6,043 nucleotides of DNA, from NCBI GenBank assembly GCA_028290325.1, contig JAQGJY010000462.1:1-6043 (forward strand). The letters are read 5' to 3'. This document shows positions 1 through 5,435 of the stretch, one piece after another. The notes under the pieces were generated by a model. That model had not been told where the DNA came from. It saw only the letters and a list, made by a program, of their open reading frames with translations, and searched no databases. Both the position numbers and the translations under genes were made by a program. Positions within the stretch are counted from its first letter, which is position 1. Every line of letters begins with the position of its first letter. The DNA comes from Tardiphaga sp. GTDB taxonomy: Bacteria > Pseudomonadota > Alphaproteobacteria > Rhizobiales > Xanthobacteraceae.

Positions 1-440
1 GCGCGTGAAGCGGCTTGCGTTCGAAAGCTGCTTGCGTTTGAAGCCGGCTTGGGTTTGTAGCGGCTTGCGTTCGTAAGCTGCTCGCGCGTGAAGGCGGCTT
101 GCGTTTGAGGGGGCCTTCGTTTGAAAGCCGCTTGCGTTTGAAGCGGCTTGCGCGTGAAGCGGCTTGCGCTTGAAGGCGACTTGCGTTCGAAAGCAGTTTG
201 CGCTTGAAGCGGCTCGCTTGGGCGGCTTTCGCGTGAAGCAGCTTGAATTTGAGGGCGCCTTTCGTTTGAAGGCGGTTTTCATTTGAAGGCGGCTTGCGTT
301 CGAAAGCAGTTTGCGTTTGAAGCCGGCTTTGCGTGACGGCGGCTTGCGTTCGAAAGCGCTTTCGCGTGAAGGCTGCTTTCGCTTCAAAGCGGCTTCGTCT
401 GAGTCAGCTTGCGTTTGAAAACGGCTGGTCTTTTAAAGCC
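1..440. repeat. Degenerate 16-17 bp tandem repeat array, cut by left edge
   Basis: About 26 head-to-tail units fill this stretch. The approximate consensus on the plus strand is GCTTGCGTTTGAAGGCG. Splitting at each GCTT-like start gives units mostly of 16 or 17 bp (a few of 12-15), and together they account for every base from 1 to 440. The most constant parts are GCTT or GTTT at the start, a TTTGAA, TTCGAA or CGTGAA core, and AAGC or AGGCG at the end. Many units begin with GCTT and end with AAGC, so each can form a small hairpin on either strand. Mixed 16/17 lengths shift the reading frame, so it is unlikely to encode a protein. There are no unique spacers, so it is not CRISPR. It lies just beyond the gcvP terminator. 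I do not recognise a named family, and function is unknown. Confidence 0.85.
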
Positions 441-447
441 ACCAGCC
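422..447 (-). terminator. Probable intrinsic terminator of the gcvTHP operon
   Basis: Read on the minus strand, 58 nt after the gcvP stop codon, a perfect 7-bp stem GGCTGGT/ACCAGCC (441-447 with 423-429) encloses an 11-nt loop and is followed by GTTTTC. That fits a rho-independent terminator with a short, imperfect T tract. The proximal arm lies outside the tandem array, while the loop and distal arm are formed from its last, most degenerate unit. The weak T tract leaves room for assistance by Rho or for incomplete termination. Confidence 0.55.
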
Positions 448-504
448 CACGTCACAGTGGCTCGGCTCCGGCCATGCAGACGTGGCCGCGACGGCCGCGC
501 CGGG

Positions 505-3372
505 TCATTCCGCCGCCTCCGCGTAGTCCTGCATCGGCGGACACGAGCACACCAGATTGCGGTCGCCATAGACGTTATCGACGCGACCGACCGGGCACCA
601 ATATTTATCGGTGCGCGACGTCCCGGCCGGAAAGCAGCCGTCCGCGCGCGGGTAAGCGCGCTGCCAGTCGTCGTCGGCGATGTCATGCACGGTATGCGGC
701 GCGTGCCGCAGCGGCGATCGGTCGATCGGCCAGCGGCCGCTTTCGACCTCGGCGATCTCGTGCCGGATCGCGATCATCGCGTCGCAAAAGCGATCCAGCT
801 CGGCCTTCGATTCCGACTCGGTCGGCTCGATCATCAAGGTGCCGACGACAGGGAAGCTCATGGTCGGCGCATGGAAGCCATAGTCGATGAGGCGCTTGGC
901 GATGTCGTCGACGGTGACGCCGCTCGACGCCTTGAGGGCGCGCGGATCGATGATGCATTCATGGGCGACGCGGCCGCGCGCATTGCGATACAGAACCGGG
1001 AAATGCGGATCGAGACGGCTGGCGATGTAATTGGCGTTGAGGATCGCGACCTCGGTCGCGGTCGTCAGCCCGGCGCCGCCCATCATCAGGATGTAAATGT
1101 AGGAAATCGTCAGGATCGATGCCGATCCGTACGGCGCGGCCGACACCGGCCCGACAGCGGCAACGCCGTCCGCCGGATGGCCGGGCAGAAACGGCGCGAG
1201 ATGCGCGCGCACGCCGATCGGCCCCATCCCGGGACCGCCGCCGCCATGCGGAATGCAGAATGTCTTGTGCAGGTTGAGATGGCTGACATCGGCGCCGTAA
1301 TCGCCGGGCCGCGACAGCCCGACCTGCGCGTTCATGTTGGCGCCGTCGAGATAGACCTGTCCGCCAGCGGCGTGAACGATCTCGCAGATTTCCCGGATAT
1401 GCTCCTCGAACACGCCGTGCGTCGAGGGATAGGTGATCATGATCGCCGCCAGCTTCTCCTTGTGCCGCGCCGCCTTGGCGCGAAGATCGTCGACATCGAC
1501 GTCGCCGCGCGCGTCGCATGTCACGACCACGACATCCATTCCGACCATCTGCGCCGATGCCGGGTTGGTGCCGTGCGCGGACGATGGAATCAGGCAGACG
1601 GTTCGGTGCGGTTCGCCCCGCGACGCGTGATAGCCGCGGATCGCGAGCAAGCCGGCATATTCACCCTGCGCGCCGGAATTCGGCTGCAGCGACACCGCGT
1701 CATAGCCGGTGATGACGCAGAGCCAATGCTCCAGCGTCGCGAACAGGGCGTGATAACCGTCGGCCTGATCGCGCGGCGCGAACGGATGCAGGCCGCCGAA
1801 TCCCGGCCATGTCAGCGGCATCATTTCGGTGGTGGCGTTCAGCTTCATGGTGCAGGAGCCGAGCGGGATCATGGCGCGGTCGAGCGCCAGATCGCGGTCC
1901 GACAGCTTGCGCATATAGCGCAGCAATTCGGTCTCGGAGCGATGCGCGTGAAACACCGGATGGGTCAGGAACGCGCTGCCGCGCGCCAGCGCGGCGGGCA
2001 GGGCATCGCCGACGTCGCCGGCGATCTCCGCGTAGGACAACGCGCCGCCGAAGATCCGCCACACCGCCTCGACGGTGGCGTCCGTCGTGGTTTCATCGAG
2101 CGCGATGCCCAATCGGCCGTCGCCGATCCGCAGATTGACCCGCGCCTCGAGCGCGCGGGCGACGATCTCCTGTTGCGCCGCGCCGACCTCGACCGTCAGC
2201 GTGTCGAAAAACCAATCGCACGACAATTGAAAGCCGAGCTTGCGCAGACCGGCGGCGAGCACCGATGCGCGACGATGGATGCCGCGCGCGATCTGGGTCA
2301 GGCCCTCCGGGCCGTGATAGACGGCGTACATCGATGCGATCACGGCGAGCAGCACCTGCGCCGTGCAGATATTCGACGTCGCTTTTTCGCGACGAATGTG
2401 TTGCTCGCGCGTCTGCAACGCCAGCCGGTAGGCCGGCGCGCCACGTGAATCGATCGAGAGCCCGACCAATCGGCCGGGCAACGAACGCTTCAGGGCATCG
2501 CGCACCGACATGTAAGCGGCGTGCGGACCGCCATAGCCCATCGGCACGCCGAAACGTTGCGCCGAGCCGATCGCCACATCGGCGCCGAGATCGCCCGGCG
2601 AGGCCAGCAGCGTCAGCGCCAGCGGATCGGCCGCAACGATCGCCAGCGCGCCCTTGTCCTTCAACGCCGCGATCGCCGGGCGCAGATCGCGCACCGCGCC
2701 GGATGTGCCGGGATATTGCAGCAGCCCGCCGAACACTTGCGCCGCGTCGAGGTCGGCGATCGGATCGCCGACGATCAGGGTCCAGCCGAGCGGTTCGGCG
2801 CGGGTGCGCAACACCGCGAGGGTCTGCGGATGCACCTCGTGATCGACGAAGAACGCTTTGGTGTTGGTCGCGGACGAGCGCTCCGCCAGCGCCATCGCCT
2901 CGGCGGCGGCGGTCGCCTCGTCGAGCAAGGATGCATTGGCGACATCGAGGCCGGTCAGATCGCAGATCATGGTCTGGAAATTGAACAACGCCTCCAGCCG
3001 GCCCTGACTGATCTCCGGCTGATACGGCGTGTAGGCCGTATACCACGCCGGATTCTCGAGGATGTTGCGCTGGATCACGGTCGGCAGGATCGTGCCGGAA
3101 TAGCCTTGTCCGATCAGCGAGGTGAACACCTTGTTGCGCGCCGCCAGTCCGGCCATGTGCGCCAAGGCTTCGGTTTCGCTGAGCGGCAATTTGAGATCGG
3201 ATGTGCTCAGCTGCAGCGGCGTCTGCTGGCGGATCGCGGCCGGCAGCGTCTCGTCCATCAGCGCGGCGAGGCTTCCCGCGCCGACCACGTCGAGCATCGC
3301 CTCGATGTCGCGGCGTGAAGGGCCGACATGACGGCGGACGAAATCGGTGGCGGGTTCGGATGGCTTGGTCAT
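505..3372 (-). CDS. gcvP: Glycine dehydrogenase (aminomethyl-transferring), P-protein of the glycine cleavage system
   Basis: This is a complete 955-residue P-protein, the usual length for the single-chain form in which the alpha- and beta-like halves are fused. It is a PLP enzyme that decarboxylates glycine and passes the aminomethyl group to the lipoyl arm of GcvH in the cytoplasm. The N-terminal half shows FVRRHVGPS (11-19) and a conserved block around ENPAWYTAYTPYQPEISQGR (106-125). The C-terminal half shows GSCTMKLN (505-512), SSAHGTNPAS (597-606) and HLNLHKTFCIPHGGGGPG, with the PLP-binding lysine at K703 followed by the glycine-rich loop. The C-terminus has DKYWCPVGRVDNVYGDRN (922-939). 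Start 3372 is supported by AAGGA six bases upstream and by alignment to the family N-terminus. It is the last gene of the operon, 140 bp after gcvH. No frameshift or missing key residue was seen. Confidence 0.97.
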   Translation of the reverse strand: MTKPSEPATDFVRRHVGPSRRDIEAMLDVVGAGSLAALMDETLPAAIRQQTPLQLSTSDLKLPLSETEALAHMAGLAARNKVFTSLIGQGYSGTILPTVIQRNILENPAWYTAYTPYQPEISQGRLEALFNFQTMICDLTGLDVANASLLDEATAAAEAMALAERSSATNTKAFFVDHEVHPQTLAVLRTRAEPLGWTLIVGDPIADLDAAQVFGGLLQYPGTSGAVRDLRPAIAALKDKGALAIVAADPLALTLLASPGDLGADVAIGSAQRFGVPMGYGGPHAAYMSVRDALKRSLPGRLVGLSIDSRGAPAYRLALQTREQHIRREKATSNICTAQVLLAVIASMYAVYHGPEGLTQIARGIHRRASVLAAGLRKLGFQLSCDWFFDTLTVEVGAAQQEIVARALEARVNLRIGDGRLGIALDETTTDATVEAVWRIFGGALSYAEIAGDVGDALPAALARGSAFLTHPVFHAHRSETELLRYMRKLSDRDLALDRAMIPLGSCTMKLNATTEMMPLTWPGFGGLHPFAPRDQADGYHALFATLEHWLCVITGYDAVSLQPNSGAQGEYAGLLAIRGYHASRGEPHRTVCLIPSSAHGTNPASAQMVGMDVVVVTCDARGDVDVDDLRAKAARHKEKLAAIMITYPSTHGVFEEHIREICEIVHAAGGQVYLDGANMNAQVGLSRPGDYGADVSHLNLHKTFCIPHGGGGPGMGPIGVRAHLAPFLPGHPADGVAAVGPVSAAPYGSASILTISYIYILMMGGAGLTTATEVAILNANYIASRLDPHFPVLYRNARGRVAHECIIDPRALKASSGVTVDDIAKRLIDYGFHAPTMSFPVVGTLMIEPTESESKAELDRFCDAMIAIRHEIAEVESGRWPIDRSPLRHAPHTVHDIADDDWQRAYPRADGCFPAGTSRTDKYWCPVGRVDNVYGDRNLVCSCPPMQDYAEAAE

Positions 3373-3378
3373 GGTCGA

Positions 3379-3384
3379 TCCTTC
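3379..3384 (-). promoter_or_regulatory. Ribosome binding site of gcvP
   Basis: The minus strand reads GAAGGA, then six bases, then ATG at 3372. This is the strongest Shine-Dalgarno match in the operon and supports the chosen gcvP start. It lies just outside the palindrome-bounded repeat element at 3398-3498, so gcvP has its own translation start rather than being coupled to gcvH. Confidence 0.7.
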
Positions 3385-3397
3385 AAACGCTAAAGTT

Positions 3398-3498
3398 CGT
3401 CATTGCGAGCAATGCCGTTCCTCGAGCCGAGCAACGCCGTTCCCCGAGCCGAGCAACGCCGGTCCTCGAGCCGAGGAGCACCGCTCCTCGCCATGACG
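3398..3498. repeat. Palindrome-bounded intergenic element containing 22-bp tandem repeats
   Basis: This 101-bp element nearly fills the gcvH-gcvP spacer. Its ends are inverted repeats: CGTCATTGCGAG at 3398-3409 and CTCGCCATGACG at 3487-3498, matching at 11 of 12 positions. Inside are three direct tandem units of 22 bp (3406-3427, 3428-3449, 3450-3471), each close to CGAGCAACGCCGTTCCTCGAGC, and a fourth decayed unit (3472-3492). The fourth unit forms a perfect 8-bp hairpin, CGAGGAGC-ACC-GCTCCTCG (3472-3490). From memory, CGTCATTGCGAG is the start of an abundant REP-like intergenic repeat in the Bradyrhizobium/Rhodopseudomonas group. That assignment is not verified here. Because it lies inside the operon it would be transcribed and could fold between the gcvH and gcvP coding regions, affecting mRNA processing or stability. 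Confidence 0.7.
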
Positions 3499-3512
3499 AC
3501 CGCTGCAACGGG

Positions 3513-3878
3513 TTACGCCGTGTGTGCCTTGTAGGCGGCCTCGTCCATCAGGCCGTCGAGTTCGCTCTTGTCCGCGATTTTCATCTTGAAGAACCATGCG
3601 CCATCGGCCGCGTCGGAATTGACGCGCGCCGGATCGGCCGCCAGCGCCGCGTTGACTTCCAGCACCTCGCCCGAGATCGGCGCATAGACGTCGGACGCGG
3701 CCTTGACGGATTCGACCACGGCGGCGGCGTCGGCTTTTTTGAACGCGCGGCCGACCTTGGGCAATTCGACGAACACCACGTCGCCGAGTTGCGACTGCGC
3801 GTAGTCCGTGACGCCGATGGTGGCGACATCGCCGTCGATCCGCAGCCATTCATGATCGGTCGTGTAAAGAGTGGTCAT
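3513..3878 (-). CDS. gcvH: Glycine cleavage system H-protein (lipoyl carrier)
   Basis: This is a complete 121-residue H-protein, near the usual 120-130. It carries the aminomethyl intermediate between GcvP and GcvT on a lipoylated lysine and is re-oxidised by dihydrolipoyl dehydrogenase. The family N-terminus is clear (TDHEWLR, 7-13), followed by the GVTDYAQSQLGDVVFVELP block (22-40). The lipoylation site is in VVESVKAASDVYAP, where K59 is the modified residue. The tail GAWFFKMKI is also typical. The start at 3878 has GAGGA six bases upstream, overlapping the gcvT stop codon. It lies between gcvT and gcvP in the standard operon order. The lipoate-attaching enzymes are not in this window. Confidence 0.97.
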   Translation of the reverse strand: MTTLYTTDHEWLRIDGDVATIGVTDYAQSQLGDVVFVELPKVGRAFKKADAAAVVESVKAASDVYAPISGEVLEVNAALAADPARVNSDAADGAWFFKMKIADKSELDGLMDEAAYKAHTA

Positions 3879-3884
3879 CGACAG

Positions 3885-3889
3885 TCCTC
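3885..3889 (-). promoter_or_regulatory. gcvH ribosome binding site overlapping the gcvT stop codon
   Basis: The minus strand reads TGAGGACTGTCG immediately before the gcvH ATG. TGA is the gcvT stop and GAGGA is the gcvH Shine-Dalgarno, sharing bases 3888-3889. Ribosomes ending on gcvT are therefore placed to start gcvH, which suggests translational coupling. Confidence 0.65.
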
Positions 3890-5030
3890 AACGCTTGTAG
3901 GAGTGGGGAATGAAAGGCAGCGCAGTGACGCGCATCGGCAGGCGCTGGCCGCGCAGTTCGGCGAAGATGGTGGCGCCCGCCGCGAATTCGCTCGGCACAT
4001 AGCCCATCGCGACGGGCGCTTCCGCGCTCGGCCCGAAGCCGCCGGAGGTCACCGCGCCGATCGGCGCGGCGGCATCGGCGGTCGCGAACAATCGCGCGCC
4101 TTCACGGACCGGCGCGCGGCCTTCGGGTTGCAGGCCGACGCGGCGGCGCAATGGCGCGCCATCGATCTGCGCCAGGATGGTAGCCGCGCCGGGAAAGCCG
4201 CCGGCGCGCGCGCCGCCGTTGCGGCGGCTTTTCTGAATCGACCACGTCAGCCCGGCTTCGACCGGCGACGTCGTCATGTCGATGTCGTGGCCATAAAGAC
4301 AAAGCCCGGCCTCGAGACGCAGGCTGTCGCGCGCGCCAAGACCGATCGGCATCACCTCGGGATGATCGAGCAGCGCGGTCGCCAGCGCTTCGGCGCGATC
4401 GGCCGGCACGGATATCTCGTAACCGTCCTCGCCGGTATAGCCGGAGCGCGACACCAAACAGGGAATGCCCATGACGTCGCGCGGCCCGGCCTCCATGAAG
4501 ATCATCTCGCCGGCTGATTGACAGAAGCTGGACAGCGCATCGGCGGCGGCAGGCCCTTGCAACGCGATCAGGGCGCGATCCAGTACCGCGATCTCGCATA
4601 CCTCCGACAGGTGCGCGCGCAGATGCGCCTCATCCTCGGTCTTGCAGGCGGCGTTGACCACCAGAAACAGGTGATCGCCGAGATTCGAAATCATCAGATC
4701 GTCGCGAATGCCGCCGCTGTCGTTGGTGAATTGCGCGTAGCGTTGACGACCGGGCGCCAGCGCCACGATGTCCTGCGGCACCAGCCGTTCCAGCGCGCGC
4801 GCGGCATCCTCGACGCGGCCGGATTTCGGCGTCAGCGTGATCTGGCCCATATGCGACACATCGAACAGGCCGGCTTTGCTGCGGGTATGGAGATGTTCCT
4901 TGAGCACGCCGGGTGCGAATTGCACGGCCATCTCATAGCCGGCGAACGGCACCATCTTGCCGCCACGCGCAAGATTGAGCCCATGCAACGGTGTCATCTT
5001 CAGCGCGGTCGAATCGTCGAAAACAACCAT
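3888..5030 (-). CDS. gcvT: Aminomethyltransferase, T-protein of the glycine cleavage system
   Basis: This T-protein transfers the methylene group from aminomethyl-lipoyl GcvH to tetrahydrofolate, giving 5,10-methylene-THF and ammonia. From the start chosen here it has 380 residues, usual for the family. Visible motifs are TPLHGLNLARGGKMVPFAGYEM (13-34), GLFDVSHMGQ (54-63), the folate-site block GGIRDDLM with the catalytic-type aspartate at about 110-111, GYTGEDGYE (197-205) and GLGARDSLRLEAGL (230-243). The C-terminal domain has SGGFGPS (329-335) and PFIPH (372-376). The frame opens earlier at 5084, but that ATG lies inside the 3' strand of the riboswitch P1 stem and its extra residues are unlike the family. 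An ATG at 5042 has no Shine-Dalgarno. The ATG at 5030 has GGGG at 5037-5040, and its N-terminus lines up with known T-proteins. The gene is certain. The exact start is moderately supported. Confidence 0.93.
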   Translation of the reverse strand: MVVFDDSTALKMTPLHGLNLARGGKMVPFAGYEMAVQFAPGVLKEHLHTRSKAGLFDVSHMGQITLTPKSGRVEDAARALERLVPQDIVALAPGRQRYAQFTNDSGGIRDDLMISNLGDHLFLVVNAACKTEDEAHLRAHLSEVCEIAVLDRALIALQGPAAADALSSFCQSAGEMIFMEAGPRDVMGIPCLVSRSGYTGEDGYEISVPADRAEALATALLDHPEVMPIGLGARDSLRLEAGLCLYGHDIDMTTSPVEAGLTWSIQKSRRNGGARAGGFPGAATILAQIDGAPLRRRVGLQPEGRAPVREGARLFATADAAAPIGAVTSGGFGPSAEAPVAMGYVPSEFAAGATIFAELRGQRLPMRVTALPFIPHSYKR

Positions 5031-5045
5031 TACGGGCCCCATGAG

Positions 5046-5066
5046 TCGCGGCAGATCGTCCCGCAA
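5046..5066 (-). promoter_or_regulatory. Candidate expression-platform hairpin between riboswitch and gcvT
   Basis: The RNA reads UUGCGG, a 9-nt loop, then CCGCGA, giving a 6-bp stem with one G-U pair, 15 nt before the preferred gcvT start. The distal half, AUCUGCCGC (5048-5056), can instead pair at 8 of 9 positions with GCGACAGAU (5083-5091), which contains the 3' strand of the aptamer-2 P1 stem. The two pairings exclude each other, as expected of a switch. There is no U tract straight after the hairpin, so control of translation is as likely as control of termination. This is inferred from complementarity only. Confidence 0.4.
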
Positions 5067-5081
5067 AATCAATCGAAGCCC

Positions 5082-5245
5082 CATCTGTCGCTGTGCCTGA
5101 GAGTATTATCCCGTCGGCGGCCGCATCCGATGAGGGGCGCGGCTCTTTCCAGATGTCAGAAATCACGACGGTCCGTTTGCCTGAGAGTTTCCGGGGCGGT
5201 TGCTCCTTCGGCGCCGGCCTTGCGGCCGATCTCTCCCGACGTGAT
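5082..5245 (-). ncRNA. Tandem glycine riboswitch (two aptamers) in the gcvT leader
   Basis: Two successive glycine-aptamer motifs are read on the minus strand. Aptamer 1 (5162-5245) is closed by a P1 stem, AUCACGUCGG with CCGUCGUGAU, with one mismatch. It carries GGGAGAG, a stem capped by a GCAA tetraloop, GCCGAAGGAGCAA and ACUCUCAGGCAAACGGAC, all close to the family consensus. Aptamer 2 (5082-5155) is closed by CAUCUG/CAGAUG and carries GGAAAGAG, GCCGACGGG and ACUCUCAGGCACAGCGACAG, followed by GGGG. A 6-nt linker (5156-5161) joins them, short as is normal for this class. Known members bind glycine and turn on gcv operons or glycine exporters. The position straight upstream of gcvTHP fits the on-switch role. 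Confidence 0.95.
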
Positions 5246-5257
5246 CGATGACGCGGA

Positions 5258-5286
5258 CGAAACCATGCCCGATGCGGGCCTGTCAA
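5258..5286 (-). promoter_or_regulatory. Candidate sigma-70-type promoter of the gcvTHP operon
   Basis: A perfect TTGACA -35 box sits at 5281-5286 on the minus strand. At 17 bp spacing the -10 position (5258-5263) reads GTTTCG, a poor match to TATAAT but not unusual for GC-rich alphaproteobacteria, where the -35 is often the better box. Transcription would start near 5251, a few bases before aptamer 1, exactly where a riboswitch leader should begin. The -35 box and this spacing are the main support. Confidence 0.45.
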
Positions 5287-5353
5287 CGCGGTCGGTGCTT
5301 AATCAACACGCAACTCGCCATAGGCCCGCAACCCCCTGATTATTGGCACACTT

Positions 5354-5383
5354 TCTGGACAGCGCGACAACCCCCGTCTAAAA
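5354..5383 (+). promoter_or_regulatory. Weak candidate promoter of alaS
   Basis: TCTAAA at 5377-5382 resembles a -10 box, and TCTGGA at 5354-5359 would be the -35 at 17 bp spacing. Both are partial matches. The placement is sensible: it lies in the divergent gap between the gcvT leader (from about 5251) and the alaS start at 5436, and would give a leader of roughly 45 nt. Nothing else coding was seen in this gap. Confidence 0.22.
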
Positions 5384-5401
5384 GCAGGCGCTGGAAATTT
5401 C

Positions 5402-5417
5402 CGCCGCGCGGGCGGCG
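5402..5417 (+). other. GC-rich hairpin in the alaS leader
   Basis: CGCCGC and GCGGCG form a perfect 6-bp stem around a GCGG loop. It ends 8 bases before the alaS Shine-Dalgarno (TGGGA, 5426-5430). It could modulate ribosome access, but hairpins of this size arise easily in GC-rich DNA and no function can be claimed. Confidence 0.3.
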
Positions 5418-5435
5418 TGATGCGATGGGACCAAC

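Noticed and set aside
1..440. CRISPR array
   Set aside because: The units are directly adjacent with no unique spacers of regular length, the copies are degenerate, and no cas gene is in the window.
448..504. Small inverted repeats just after the gcvP stop (for example CCAC/GTGG and GGCC pairs)
   Set aside because: Stems are only 4-5 bp and are expected by chance at this GC content. The stem at 423-447 is the better terminator candidate.
333..890. Plus-strand open frame starting in the repeat array
   Set aside because: It begins inside the tandem array and runs antisense to the 3' end of gcvP. Composition is low-complexity Arg/Ser-rich, with no recognisable domain.
409..2448. Long plus-strand open frame (679 codons) antisense to gcvP
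   Set aside because: It is an antisense shadow of gcvP, as expected in GC-rich DNA. Its translation is Arg/Asp-rich with no family motif, and the opposite strand encodes a fully conserved P-protein.
3201..4517. Plus-strand open frame across gcvP start, gcvH and gcvT
   Set aside because: It crosses three conserved minus-strand genes and their spacer, has no ribosome binding site of note, and its translation resembles no family.
4518..5339. Plus-strand open frame covering the gcvT start and the riboswitch
   Set aside because: It is antisense to gcvT and to a structured RNA, and its translation is not protein-like.
5340..5435. T-box or other tRNA-sensing leader before alaS
   Set aside because: The gap is only about 95 bases and holds no T-box-like conserved sequence. 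T-boxes are essentially absent from proteobacteria.
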